Shown piece after piece: positions 27,999 to 36,727 of a DNA stretch of 64,000 bases. The stretch's first letter is position 1, and every line of letters begins with the position of its first letter. Both the position numbers and the translations under genes were made by a program. The notes under the pieces are model-generated. The model was not told the origin of the DNA, ran no database searches, and saw only the letters and a program-made list of their open reading frames with translations. Source of the DNA: Novosphingobium rosa NBRC 15208 (lineage in GTDB: Bacteria; Pseudomonadota; Alphaproteobacteria; Sphingomonadales; Sphingomonadaceae); assembly GCF_001598555.1 (NCBI RefSeq), contig NZ_BCZE01000001.1, forward strand, positions 293,525-357,524, given 5' to 3'.

Positions 27999-28988
27999 TC
28001 AGAGCGATACTCCCGCCGTGGACTGGCGGACCACCAGAGCAGGATCGAGGATCACCCTGCGGCTTCTCTCGCCATCGGCCTCCATGCGGCGGATCACGCC
28101 ATCCACGGCTTCGATCGCCATATCCTCGATGGGGATCTCCACCGTGGTGAGCGGCGGCGTGCTGAGCTGCGCCCATGGAATATCGTCCATGCCCATCACC
28201 GAAACATCGTCCGGCACACGCTTGCCCATGGCCTGAAGGCATCGGATCACGCCGATGGCGATCATATCGCCGCCGGTGATGATGGCGGTAACGTTCTGGC
28301 TCTCCAGAGCCTGCCGCACCGAGGGTTCCAGATCGCGCGAATAGCCGGTCTCGACATGGAAAATCACATCGCCCTGCCCCGCGATGCGCTCCAGCGCGCC
28401 TCTGCAGCGGTCGGCCATGCTGCGGATGCTGCAGGGGCCCGAGACGATGCCGAAGCGGCGATGGCCCAGCTCCAGCAGATGGGCCGCCGCCAGATCGCCT
28501 GCCGCCAGATCATCGGCACGCACCGTTTCGAAGCCGGGGATCACCCGATCCAGCACCACCATCGGCACGGAACCGGTGCCCTCCACAGCGGTGTTTTCAT
28601 CGCGGATGGGAAACCAGATGATGCCGTCGACGCCGTGGCTTTCCAGCGTCTGCATCGCCTTGCGCTCCAACTGCTGATCATCCTCCACGTCGATGACGAC
28701 CACCGTGTAGCCATGCTGGCGCGCGCGCTGGATCACCGCCTGCACCAGATTGGGGAAGAAGGGATTGGCCAGATCGGGGATGACGAGGCCCAGGGTGCTG
28801 CTCTTGCCGGTGCGCACGCTTTTGGCGGCGATGTTCTGGCGATAGCCCAATTCCTCGGCCACCTGCAGGATATGGGCGCGCATCGCCTCGCCCAGCGTGC
28901 CGGTGCCGTTGACCGCATAGGAGACGCTGGCCAGCGAGACGCCCGCCCTGGCCGCCACATCCTTCAGCGTGGCCCGTTTCTGGTTCAT
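27999..28988 (-). CDS. LacI family transcriptional regulator
   Basis: A 329-residue repressor with a perfect LacI helix-turn-helix at residues 7-28 (TLKDVAARAGVSLASVSYAVNG), a hinge helix region (YRQNIAAKSVRTGKSSTLG) and a periplasmic-binding-protein-like effector domain (GLVIPDLANPFFPNLV ... GHRRFGIVSG ... VMGMDDIPWAQLSTPPLTTV). The ATG at 28988 has AAAGGAC upstream. It is divergent from a ribokinase gene, so a nucleoside or ribose-type effector is likely. Two matching LacI-type palindromes downstream (30048 and 36624) are the best candidates for its operators, making it the regulator of the whole nucleoside locus. The link to those sites is inference. Confidence 0.92.
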   Translation of the reverse strand: MNQKRATLKDVAARAGVSLASVSYAVNGTGTLGEAMRAHILQVAEELGYRQNIAAKSVRTGKSSTLGLVIPDLANPFFPNLVQAVIQRARQHGYTVVVIDVEDDQQLERKAMQTLESHGVDGIIWFPIRDENTAVEGTGSVPMVVLDRVIPGFETVRADDLAAGDLAAAHLLELGHRRFGIVSGPCSIRSMADRCRGALERIAGQGDVIFHVETGYSRDLEPSVRQALESQNVTAIITGGDMIAIGVIRCLQAMGKRVPDDVSVMGMDDIPWAQLSTPPLTTVEIPIEDMAIEAVDGVIRRMEADGERSRRVILDPALVVRQSTAGVSL

Positions 28989-29115
28989 GCGAGTCCTTTG
29001 TCGCGCGGGCGGTGTTTGCCGGCAAAAAGACTGTAGCGGTTTTGATGTGAAGAAGGCAAAAAATTTCATGAAATAATTCGACGCGAGTCGGATGGGGTCG
29101 CAAGGGAGAGGGCAA
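28989..29115. promoter_or_regulatory. Divergent lacI-type regulator / ribokinase promoter region
   Basis: The 127-bp gap holds a perfect 10-bp palindrome TTTCATGAAA (29064-29073) in an A-rich stretch. A degenerate LacI-like element, TGTAGCGGTTTT (29032-29043), shares the central CG with the strong operator at 30048 but matches it at only 7 of 12 positions. Either could mediate autoregulation. Confidence 0.4.
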
Positions 29116-30042
29116 ATGTCGGCAAACGGGCGCGTGATCGTGCTGGGCAGCATCAACATCGACACGCAGTTGCGCGTGGAGCACTTCCCTCAGCCCGGCG
29201 AGACGATCCGGGGCCTGTCGATGCAGACCGGGTTGGGCGGCAAGGGCGCTAATCAGGCGGTGGCGGCATCACGCGCGGGCGCGCGGGCGGCTTTGCACGG
29301 GGCGGTGGGGGCCGACGATGCGGTGCTGGAACGACTGGCTGCGCTGGCGCCCGATCTGGATCTGACGGGCGTGACGATCCATCCCGAGGCGGCCACCGGC
29401 AGCGCCTGCGTGATGCTGGATGCTTCGAGAGAGAATGCCATCATCGTGATCGGCGGGGCGAATGAAACGGTGTCTTCACCGCAGGGGTTGGTGCCGGACG
29501 CCAAGGATATCTGCCTTGCGCAACTGGAAGTTCCGGTGGCGGCCATCGCCGGGTTTTTCCGGCAGGCGCAGGCCGGTGGCGCCAGAACCGTGCTCAACAC
29601 CGCCCCCGCTTTGCCCGAGGGCCGCGCGCTGTTCGCCCTGAGCGACGTGCTTGTCATGAACGAAACCGAACTGGCCTTCTATGCGGGCGTGATGCCTGAC
29701 CTGACCGAAGACGCTTTGTCCGATACCGCCAGATCGCTGCTGACCACCCCGTATCAGGCCATCATCATCACGCTGGGCGCCGCCGGAGCGCTGTATGTCA
29801 GTGCCGATCATCAAGCCATGCTGCCGGGCCGCAAGGCCGTGCATGTGCAGGATACCACTGGCGCCGGGGACTGCTTCTGCGGCACGCTTTGCGCCAGCCT
29901 CGCCGAAGGACTGCCTTTTGCCGCCGCCGTCGCGAGAGCCAACGCCGCCGCCTCGCTTCAGGTCGCGCGGCAGGGCGCGGCAGAGGCCATGCCATGGGTG
30001 GATGAGATTGAGGCCGCGCGACAGCCCGACCGCTCCACTTGA
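29116..30042 (+). CDS. rbsK: Ribokinase, PfkB family
   Basis: Cytoplasmic kinase of 308 residues that phosphorylates ribose to ribose-5-phosphate. It shows the N-terminal VLGSINIDTQLRVEHFPQPGE, the substrate-site GLGGKGANQAVAASRAGA (PfkB signature 1) and the C-terminal VQDTTGAGDCFCGTL with the catalytic Asp (signature 2). AAGGGAGAGGG precedes the ATG at 29116. It heads a co-directional series leading to a nucleoside permease and a nucleoside hydrolase, which would supply free ribose. Its stop codon overlaps the -35 box of the next promoter. Ribose is the best guess for the substrate; another pentose is possible. Confidence 0.85.
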   Translation: MSANGRVIVLGSINIDTQLRVEHFPQPGETIRGLSMQTGLGGKGANQAVAASRAGARAALHGAVGADDAVLERLAALAPDLDLTGVTIHPEAATGSACVMLDASRENAIIVIGGANETVSSPQGLVPDAKDICLAQLEVPVAAIAGFFRQAQAGGARTVLNTAPALPEGRALFALSDVLVMNETELAFYAGVMPDLTEDALSDTARSLLTTPYQAIIITLGAAGALYVSADHQAMLPGRKAVHVQDTTGAGDCFCGTLCASLAEGLPFAAAVARANAAASLQVARQGAAEAMPWVDEIEAARQPDRST

Positions 30043-30068
30043 CAATATGAAACGTTTCACTCAATGAT
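30039..30068 (+). promoter_or_regulatory. Promoter with embedded LacI-type operator ahead of the nucleoside permease
   Basis: A perfect -35 box TTGACA (30039-30044) and a -10-like AATGAT (30063-30068) are 18 bp apart. The spacer holds the perfect 12-bp palindrome TGAAACGTTTCA (30048-30059), a classic LacI-family operator. A bound repressor would block polymerase directly. The -35 box overlaps the ribokinase stop codon, so the permease operon can be switched separately. Confidence 0.8.
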
Positions 30069-30106
30069 CCGCACAAACGGAAGCCACCAGCACAGGAGAG
30101 CCGCTG

Positions 30107-31369
30107 ATGCCGTCTGAAATCGCGCGCGCCGTGCTGGGCATGGCCGGTTTTGGCGGCATGGCATGGCTGCTGTCCGAAACGCGCCACAACTTTCCATGGC
30201 GCGGCATGGCGATCGCGCTGGCCTATCAACTGGGCTTTGCCCTGCTGCTCACCCGCGTGCCGCTGATCACCAGCCTGCTGGGCGGTCTCGCCCATGGCGT
30301 CGATGCCGTGCAATCCTCGGCCACCGATGGGGCGCGTTTCGTCTTCGGCTATCTGGGCGGCGGGCCGGAGCCCTATCTGCGCGCGCCGGGCGCCACCTCC
30401 ACCTTTATCTTCGCCTTTCAAGCCCTGCCCGCGATCCTGCTGGTCAGCGCCCTGGCCGCGCTGCTATGGCACTGGCGACTGCTGCAAATTCTGGTGCGCG
30501 GCTTCGCATGGATCTTCGGGCGGCTGTTTGGCGTCAGCGGGCCGGTGGGCGTCTCCACCTCGGCCTGCATCTTCCTCGGCATGGTCGAGGCGCCGCTGCT
30601 GGTGCGCCCGCTGCTGCCCCGCCTTTCGCGCGGAGAGCTGTTCATCATCATGGTCGATGGCATGTCGGTGATCGCCGGGTCGATGATGATCCTGCTGGGA
30701 TCGGTGCTGGCCCCGCATATTCCCCATGCCTTCGAGCATCTGCTGACCGCATCGCTGATCAGCACGCCGATGGCGATTGCGCTGGCCCGTTCGATCATCC
30801 CGCCCGACAGCGATGCGGAAAACGTGCCGCTCGATCTCTCCAGCCCCTATCGCTCCAGCCTCGATGCGCTGACGACGGGCACGATCAAGGCGATCCAGAT
30901 GGGCGCCAACATCGTGGCGCTGCTGATCGTGTTTGTCGGCACGGTGGCGCTGGTGAACCGGGGGCTGGCGCTGGTGAGCATCCATGGTCAGCCGCTTTCG
31001 CTCGGGCTGATCTTCGGGCAGGCCTTTGCCCCTGCCGCATGGCTGATGGGCGCGCCGATGCAGGATCTGACCACCATCGGCCAGTTGCTGGGTGCCAAGG
31101 TGACGATGAATGAGGTCGTCGCCTATGGCCAGCTCGCCGCCCTGCCTGCCGGAGCGCTGACCCCCAAGGGCACGCTGATGGCCACCTATGCGCTGTGCAG
31201 CTTCGGCAATATGGGCAGCGTGGCGATCCTGATCGGCATGCTCTCCGCCATCGTGCCCGAAAAATCGGCGCAGATCGTGGCGCTGGGGCCGCGCGCGCTG
31301 GCCGCCGCCTTTCTCACCAGTTGCATGACCGCCACCGTGATCGGCCTTCTTTTCACCCTTCTGCCATAG
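30107..31369 (+). CDS. Concentrative nucleoside transporter (CNT/NupC family)
   Basis: Inner-membrane ion-coupled nucleoside importer of 420 residues with about ten hydrophobic helices. The family motif GxKx3NExVAY is intact as GAKVTMNEVVAY. Other CNT blocks are STFIFAFQALPAIL, GVSGPVGVSTSACIFLGMVEAPLL (first hairpin and nucleobase site) and CSFGNMGSVAILIGML. ACAGGAGAG precedes the ATG. It follows the operator-bearing promoter and precedes genes for a TrpF-like protein and a nucleoside hydrolase. Specificity among purine and pyrimidine nucleosides cannot be read from sequence alone. Confidence 0.92.
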   Translation: MPSEIARAVLGMAGFGGMAWLLSETRHNFPWRGMAIALAYQLGFALLLTRVPLITSLLGGLAHGVDAVQSSATDGARFVFGYLGGGPEPYLRAPGATSTFIFAFQALPAILLVSALAALLWHWRLLQILVRGFAWIFGRLFGVSGPVGVSTSACIFLGMVEAPLLVRPLLPRLSRGELFIIMVDGMSVIAGSMMILLGSVLAPHIPHAFEHLLTASLISTPMAIALARSIIPPDSDAENVPLDLSSPYRSSLDALTTGTIKAIQMGANIVALLIVFVGTVALVNRGLALVSIHGQPLSLGLIFGQAFAPAAWLMGAPMQDLTTIGQLLGAKVTMNEVVAYGQLAALPAGALTPKGTLMATYALCSFGNMGSVAILIGMLSAIVPEKSAQIVALGPRALAAAFLTSCMTATVIGLLFTLLP

Positions 31370-31377
31370 GCTTTCCC

Positions 31378-32031
31378 ATGACGCATACGCCTCCGCTTTT
31401 CGTCGCCTTCACCGGGGCGGACGATCCCTCGCTTCTGCCCGGCATGATGGCGCTTGGCGCGCGCTATCCCATCGAATGGGGCATGCTGCTGGATGAGGCG
31501 CAGGAGGGCGCGCCGCTGTTCCCAGATGCCAGGGCGCGGGCGCAGATGCTGGCCGCGCCGGGGCTGCGCTGGGCGGCGCATGTCTGCGGCGATCAGGCCC
31601 GGCGGATCGCCGATGCGCCCGATAGCGCCACCATCGATCTGCAAGGCTTCACCCGCGTGCAGGTCAACCACGGTTTCGCCGGATCGAGCCCGGAGCAGAT
31701 CGCCAACACCATCGCTTTTGGACGCCGCAAGGGCCTGCGCGCCATGCTGCAAACGCTGGGCGATTTCCCGCAAGAACCCCGGCTGGACTGGTTGTTCGAC
31801 GTGTCCTTCGGGCGTGGCAACCGGCCCGCGCAATGGCCTGCGCTGGATCTGGCGGGCCCCTTCTGCGGCTATTCGGGCGGCATCAATCCCGACAATGTGG
31901 CCGCCACGCTGGAGGCCATCGCCGCCCCGCCGGAAGCCGCCTACTGGATCGACATGGAATCGGGCGTGCGCAGCGAAGGCAGCTTCGATCTGGCCAAATG
32001 CGAGGCCATCTGCCGGAGCGTCTATCCGTGA
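31378..32031 (+). CDS. TrpF-like (beta/alpha)8 protein of unknown function
   Basis: A 217-residue protein that resembles phosphoribosylanthranilate isomerase in its second half: WLFDVSFGRGNRP (phosphate-gripper strand with the general-acid Asp position), FCGYSGGINPDNV (usual aGGLnPeNV) and WIDMESGVRSEGSFDLAKC (usual vDvsSGVE..G.KD). The first strand of true TrpF carries the catalytic Cys in KICG; here the matching segment is LFVAFTGADD, so that Cys is missing. No tryptophan gene is near. It lies 8 bp after the permease and overlaps the nucleoside hydrolase by four bases, so it probably handles a ribose-linked intermediate. The function is not known. The ATG at 31378 was chosen for its place after the permease stop. 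Confidence 0.75.
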   Translation: MTHTPPLFVAFTGADDPSLLPGMMALGARYPIEWGMLLDEAQEGAPLFPDARARAQMLAAPGLRWAAHVCGDQARRIADAPDSATIDLQGFTRVQVNHGFAGSSPEQIANTIAFGRRKGLRAMLQTLGDFPQEPRLDWLFDVSFGRGNRPAQWPALDLAGPFCGYSGGINPDNVAATLEAIAAPPEAAYWIDMESGVRSEGSFDLAKCEAICRSVYP

Positions 32032-33002
32032 GCCCGCAGCACCGCATCATCCTCGACACCGACCCGGGCATCGACGACGCCATGGCTCTGCTGTTCCTGC
32101 GCCACCGGCCGGATGTGCGGATCGAGGCGATCACCACGGTTTTCGGCAATGGTGGCGTGGATCTCACCACGCGCAACGCCCATCTGCTGACGCGCCGCTT
32201 CGGGATCGAGGCGCCGATCCATCCCGGCGCCGATCTGCCGATGGGCATGGCGCGCCGCAAGCTGGCCACCCATGTCCATGGCGCCGATGGACTGGGCGAT
32301 GCGGGGCTGTCGCAGGGGTTCGGAGCATCGCCCGAAGCAGAAAGCGCTGCCCAAGCCATTGTGCGACTGGTGCGCGCCCATCCCGGAGAGATCAGCCTGC
32401 TGGCCATTGCACCGCTCACCAATCTGGCGCTGGCCCTTCAGTTTGATCCCGGCATTGCTCCACTGGTGAAACAGGTCGTGGTGATGGGCGGAGCCTTCGG
32501 CTTTGCCGGGCGGCGCGGCAATGTCTCGCCCGTGGCGGAGGCCAACATCGCCAACGATCCCCATGCCGCCGATCTGGTGCTGGGCGCGGTCTGGCCGGTG
32601 ACGATGGTGGGGCTGGATGTCACCTCTTCCTGCATTCTCTCGCAGGCCGCCGCCCGGCTGATCGCGCAGCAGGGCGGCGCGAATGGCCAGTTCCTCTGGG
32701 ACATCTCCCGCAACTATGAGGCGCTCTACCGCGAGCATGACGGGATCGATGGCTGCTGCATCCATGATGTGGCGGCGGCGGCCTGTCTGGTGCGGCCCGA
32801 CCTGTTCGAGACGGTGTCTGGCCCGATCCGCGTGGCGACCGAAAGCGTGGCGATCGGCGCGACCCTGCTCGAACCCGATGACCAGACCTTTCCGCCCGGC
32901 GCATGGGATGATCGGCCCTCGCACAAAGCCTGCCGCGCGGTGGATGCGCAGGCGCTGATCGCGCTCTATCGTGACACGCTGACCGGAGCAGCCACGCAGT
33001 GA
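32028..33002 (+). CDS. Nucleoside hydrolase (IunH/RihA-like)
   Basis: Cytoplasmic N-ribohydrolase of 324 residues splitting nucleosides into base and ribose. The calcium-binding motif DTDPGIDD is intact at about residues 10-17, and VVVMGGAFGFAGRRGNVSPVAEANIANDP carries the conserved ribose- and metal-contacting Asn/Glu positions. The C-terminal HDVAAAACLVRPDLF supplies the last metal Asp and the catalytic-site His region. The GTG at 32028 overlaps the previous stop (GTGA) and has GGAG upstream; the frame extends further back but only over the preceding gene. Product ribose would pass to the ribokinase encoded upstream. Confidence 0.93.
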   Translation: MSPQHRIILDTDPGIDDAMALLFLRHRPDVRIEAITTVFGNGGVDLTTRNAHLLTRRFGIEAPIHPGADLPMGMARRKLATHVHGADGLGDAGLSQGFGASPEAESAAQAIVRLVRAHPGEISLLAIAPLTNLALALQFDPGIAPLVKQVVVMGGAFGFAGRRGNVSPVAEANIANDPHAADLVLGAVWPVTMVGLDVTSSCILSQAAARLIAQQGGANGQFLWDISRNYEALYREHDGIDGCCIHDVAAAACLVRPDLFETVSGPIRVATESVAIGATLLEPDDQTFPPGAWDDRPSHKACRAVDAQALIALYRDTLTGAATQ

Positions 33003-34141
33003 GGCAGCGGATCGCCGGGGCGCTGATGCTTGCCCTTGGCGCAACGCCCTTGCAGGCCGCCGACCGGCACCAGGCCTATGCGCTGATCGGCATGGCCGTC
33101 ATCCCGCCGGGGGCGAAGGCCGATGGGCTGGAAGTCGGCGGCCTGTCGGGCCTCGATTACGATCCCGTATCGGGCGGCTGGTTCCTGATCTCTGACGATC
33201 GCTCCGAACATGGTCCGGCGCGGCTGTGGCGGGCGCGGATTGCCTATGACCATGGCCAGCCGCCCGGCATCGATGGCTTGCATCCGCTGTTCCTGCATCG
33301 CGAGGATGGCTCGCTTTTCCCCGTACCCGGCACCGGCGGCGAGGCCTCGGATGCCGAAAGCATCCGTGTGGCATCCTTCGGCACAAGCCTGATCTGGTCC
33401 AGCGAGGGCGATGCGAAGGACGGCTTCGGCCCCTCGGTGCGGCGCGCGCGGCTTGATGGGACACCGCTGGGCAAGATGCCGCTGCCCGCAAACCTTGGCT
33501 ATGATCCGCAGCGGCATACAGGCCCACGCGCCAACCTGTCTTTCGAAGGTCTGGGCTTTTCTGCACATGGCCGCCAACTGTGGCTTTCGGTGGAGGCGCC
33601 GCTGCAGCAGGACGGGCCGCTGGCCAGCGCCACGCAAGGGGCCATGGTGCGCATCACGAAACTCGCATGGCCATCGGGGCGCATGATGCGCCAATTCGCC
33701 TACCCCATCGACCCTATCGGCCCCTTCCCCGAGGGCAAGCTGGCCGACAATGGGGTGAGCGAAATCCTTCCCCTTGATGCACGCCATCTGCTGGTGCTGG
33801 AACGCTCAGGCGTGGAGACCGGCAAGATGGATTTCCGCTATCGCAGCCGGGTCTATTGCGCGGTGACCGATGGGGCCAGCGATGTGGCAAGGGTCGCCTC
33901 TTTGCGCGATGGCGGGTTCAAACCGATGCGCAAGACGCTTGCCATCGATCTGTCCGCCCTGCCCATCCCGGCGGTCGATAATGTGGAGGGCATGGCGCTG
34001 GGGCCGGTTTTATCCAACGGCCATGCCAGTCTGGTTTTCGTCACCGACAACAACTTCGCCGCCAATCACCCGACCCAATTGATCGCTTTGGAGATCAAGG
34101 CAAAGCCTGCCATCATCGCCAAGACCCTCTGCGGCACGTAA
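32999..34141 (+). CDS. Esterase-like/phytase-like secreted protein
   Basis: A 380-residue exported protein with a short leader (RIAGALMLALGATPLQA) and the beta-propeller 'esterase-like activity of phytase' fold. Recognisable pieces are GGLSGLDYDPVSGGWFLISDDRS, DAESIRVA, NLSFEGLGFS, NGVSEILPLDARHLLVLERS and VDNVEGMALGP. The GTG at 32999 overlaps the nucleoside hydrolase stop codon by four bases, so it is the last gene of the operon. Members of this family have little-studied phosphoesterase or esterase activity; a role in removing phosphate or acyl groups from nucleotides outside the inner membrane would suit the operon but is inference. Confidence 0.75.
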   Translation: MRQRIAGALMLALGATPLQAADRHQAYALIGMAVIPPGAKADGLEVGGLSGLDYDPVSGGWFLISDDRSEHGPARLWRARIAYDHGQPPGIDGLHPLFLHREDGSLFPVPGTGGEASDAESIRVASFGTSLIWSSEGDAKDGFGPSVRRARLDGTPLGKMPLPANLGYDPQRHTGPRANLSFEGLGFSAHGRQLWLSVEAPLQQDGPLASATQGAMVRITKLAWPSGRMMRQFAYPIDPIGPFPEGKLADNGVSEILPLDARHLLVLERSGVETGKMDFRYRSRVYCAVTDGASDVARVASLRDGGFKPMRKTLAIDLSALPIPAVDNVEGMALGPVLSNGHASLVFVTDNNFAANHPTQLIALEIKAKPAIIAKTLCGT

Positions 34142-34146
34142 ACCTC

Positions 34147-34187
34147 CCGGCGGAAGCGGCAGCGGACAAAGCAGCCGCCTCCGCCGG
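34147..34187. terminator. Bidirectional hairpin terminator between convergent genes
   Basis: A 14-bp GC-rich stem with one A-C mismatch (left arm 34147-34160, right arm 34174-34187) and a 13-nt loop lies between the end of the phytase-like gene and the end of the convergent TonB receptor. There is no T-run, but position and strength favour a shared terminator. Confidence 0.6.
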
Positions 34188-34194
34188 AACCTGC

Positions 34195-36555
34195 TCAGAA
34201 CTTGGCCTGAAACGATGCCGTAAAGGTGCGCGGCGCCCCCACGAAATAGCGTCCCAGCGAGCGCCCCGGCAGGCCGGTTTCCGTGGCCGTCGCCGTCGCG
34301 CTGGTGACCGAGCCGATGTAGCTGGTGTTCAGCAGATTATCGACGTTGAGCTGCACCGAGGCATTCTTCAGCGGGCCATGCTTGGCCAGACTGTAACGCG
34401 CCGAAAGCCCCACCAGCGTGTAGCCCGGGATGCGCTCGATGGCGACTTCCTGATAGGTGGTGGGCGCGATGATATCGCCGCCCACCCGGCTGCTGATATG
34501 GCTGACATTGGCCTGAAGGCGCAGCGGCTCGATGGGCTTCAACGTTACTTCGGCATAGAGGCTGTTGCGCGGGATATCGCGCACATCGCTGCCCGCGATG
34601 ATGCCCACCGAGGCCAGATTCTTGCGGTCCAGCGTGCCCACGGCGGCATTGTCGTAATGCGCGCGCTGGTAGGAATAGGAGGCGTAGAGATCGACCCATT
34701 TGTAGGTCGCCAAACCGCTGACCTCCACACCATTGGTCGACTGGCCCAGGATCGAGGCGGCGCGCGTCGCCACATTGCCGCGCTGGATGTCGATGGGGTC
34801 GGTCACGGTGGGATCGTTGGGCACGATGCCCACGCCATTCTTCAGATGCACATGGTAACCCTGCACCGAAAAGGCATAATGACTGCGCGTGTAGCGGATG
34901 CCGCCATCATAGTTGATCGACTGCAGGGGTTTCAAATCCCCCGGCTGGATCACCGCTGTCGAGCCGAGGAAGGCATCCTCCGAAATGCCCGAGAAGTTCT
35001 GGGCATAGCCGCCGAACAGCTCCCAATGGTCTGCCGGTTTCAGGCTGAGCGCGATCTTGGGCTGCACCGGAGAGGTCTGCACGAAATCCAGCTTGGCCGA
35101 ATATTCCAGCGGCGAGCGCGCCTTGTAGCGGATATGATACCAGGTGATCCCGGCATCCAGCCGAAGCACATCGGGGATGATCTGGAAGGAATCCTGCCCG
35201 TAAAGCTCCAGCGTGGAGATCGAGGTCCAGCGGTTGTAGGCGACATAGGAGGGCGTGCCGCCCTTCCAGGCCAGCGTGGTGGTGCTGGGGATGATCTGGT
35301 AATAATCGCGCTCCTCCGTGGAGGTGCCGCCATCGTACCAGGCGCCGAAACGCAGGGTGTTGCGCGGGATCAGATCGCTGATCTTCAGCTCGCCGGTGGC
35401 GCCGTAGCGCTCGCGCTTGCGCGGGGTGACGCGCATATCGGCGGGGCCGCCATAGACATTGGGGTTCGATGTGGTGACCAGCGCGGGGCGGATCGCGCCG
35501 CCCGTGGCATTGTAGCCCGTCACCGCATAGGGATCGCTGCCGGTCAGCTGGCGATGCGCGTTCTGATAGCTGAGCGAATAGCCGTCCAGCGTCTGGTAAT
35601 AGGGGTTGGCGGTGAGGGTCACATGGTCGCCCAGCACCGCCTTGCCGTTGATATAGGCCAGAAAGTCGCGCCGCGCGCCGCCGAAGGTGCCACCGTAGTA
35701 CAGATCCTTGTTGGGGATGCCCGTCAGCACATCGTTGAGGCCATCGCCCTTGGGGTTGGCGCGGAATTGCGGCAGGGTGACGATGTTGAAATCATTGTCG
35801 AACTGGCTGTTGTACGACACGCGCGCCTTCAGGAAGGAGCCATTGTCGAACAGCTTCACCGCCTTGAACTCGCCATGGTCGCGGTAGGAGCGGCGAGCGT
35901 TCGGGCCGGCCCAATTGTCGTTATACTGGTGCGAGAAGCTGCCATACATGGCGATGTTGCCCGGCAGCGTGCCGGTATCCACGCGCAGATATTCGCGGTG
36001 GTAATTGTAGCTGCCCACGCCGCCCTCGCCGGTAACGGTGAAGGTCTTGGCCGGATCGTCGGAGCGGAAATCGATAAAGCCGCCCAGCGCGAAGCGTGAG
36101 GGCGCGCCGACATCGCCCGCGCTCTGCGAGACGACAATCGTGCCGATGTTGCTGGATTCGATAAAGCGCTGCGGCGGCGAACCGCCGTTGAAACGCGCGT
36201 CGCCGGTGGGGATGCCATCGAGCGTGAAGCCGATCTGCTCCTTGCTGAGGCCGCGCATGAAAATTTCAAACGAGAAGGAGCCACCGCGCGCATCGCCGGT
36301 GGAAACCTTCACGCCGGGAACCTTTTCAAGGCTTTGCGTGATATCCGCGCCCAGGGGGCGGTCATCGATATCGGCGCGGTCCAGCTGAAAGGTGGCGCGC
36401 GCCTTGCCCGCGCCCAGCTTTTGCGCGGTGACGATAATGTCGCTGCGGGGTGCCTCGGCGGGTGCATCCTCCGCCTTGGCAGTCTGCGCGCCCGCCAGAA
36501 CCAGCGCCACGCAAGAGGCTGTCTGCAGCCATCGTTTATCCAGTCGAGAAATCAT
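34195..36555 (-). CDS. TonB-dependent receptor of the nucleoside locus
   Basis: Outer-membrane receptor of 786 residues with leader SRLDKRWLQTASCVALVLAG, TonB-box-like RSDIIVTAQ, a plug (ITQSLEKVPGVKVST ... IFMRGLSKEQIGFTLDGIP) and a barrel ending APRTFTASFQAKF. No STN domain is present. The ATG at 36555 was chosen because AAAGGGG stands at the right distance; the adjacent ATG at 36558 is too close. A LacI-type operator copy (36624) lies in its promoter region, shared with the divergent PfkB gene. Import of nucleosides, nucleotides or oligonucleotides is inferred from the neighbourhood; no receptor of this kind can be assigned a ligand by sequence. Confidence 0.9.
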   Translation of the reverse strand: MISRLDKRWLQTASCVALVLAGAQTAKAEDAPAEAPRSDIIVTAQKLGAGKARATFQLDRADIDDRPLGADITQSLEKVPGVKVSTGDARGGSFSFEIFMRGLSKEQIGFTLDGIPTGDARFNGGSPPQRFIESSNIGTIVVSQSAGDVGAPSRFALGGFIDFRSDDPAKTFTVTGEGGVGSYNYHREYLRVDTGTLPGNIAMYGSFSHQYNDNWAGPNARRSYRDHGEFKAVKLFDNGSFLKARVSYNSQFDNDFNIVTLPQFRANPKGDGLNDVLTGIPNKDLYYGGTFGGARRDFLAYINGKAVLGDHVTLTANPYYQTLDGYSLSYQNAHRQLTGSDPYAVTGYNATGGAIRPALVTTSNPNVYGGPADMRVTPRKRERYGATGELKISDLIPRNTLRFGAWYDGGTSTEERDYYQIIPSTTTLAWKGGTPSYVAYNRWTSISTLELYGQDSFQIIPDVLRLDAGITWYHIRYKARSPLEYSAKLDFVQTSPVQPKIALSLKPADHWELFGGYAQNFSGISEDAFLGSTAVIQPGDLKPLQSINYDGGIRYTRSHYAFSVQGYHVHLKNGVGIVPNDPTVTDPIDIQRGNVATRAASILGQSTNGVEVSGLATYKWVDLYASYSYQRAHYDNAAVGTLDRKNLASVGIIAGSDVRDIPRNSLYAEVTLKPIEPLRLQANVSHISSRVGGDIIAPTTYQEVAIERIPGYTLVGLSARYSLAKHGPLKNASVQLNVDNLLNTSYIGSVTSATATATETGLPGRSLGRYFVGAPRTFTASFQAKF

Positions 36556-36623
36556 CATGCCCCTTTCCGCGAGCCGCTGCGACTCGCCGCTGATGCTCAT
36601 CTAGCGCTCAATTAAGACAATCA

Positions 36624-36635
36624 TGTAACGTTTCA
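36624..36635. promoter_or_regulatory. Second LacI-type operator, TonB receptor/PfkB divergent promoter
   Basis: TGTAACGTTTCA differs from the perfect palindrome at 30048 by one base. It lies 69 bp before the receptor start and about 92 bp before the divergent kinase start, so one bound repressor could control both directions. Confidence 0.7.
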
Positions 36636-36727
36636 CTTGTTTTTCATATCGGCTGGGCGTAGCAGTCGCAACACGTTTTTGCAGGCGCTGCGTCAGGCGC
36701 CCCATGGGCCGAAAGGGAAGCCGCACC

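Noticed and set aside
27598..28150. Open frames across the nuclease/LacI gap as intact genes
   Set aside because: Only short stretches resemble TetR or hydrolase; the remainder runs over the terminator or the LacI gene without similarity, so I call remnants only.
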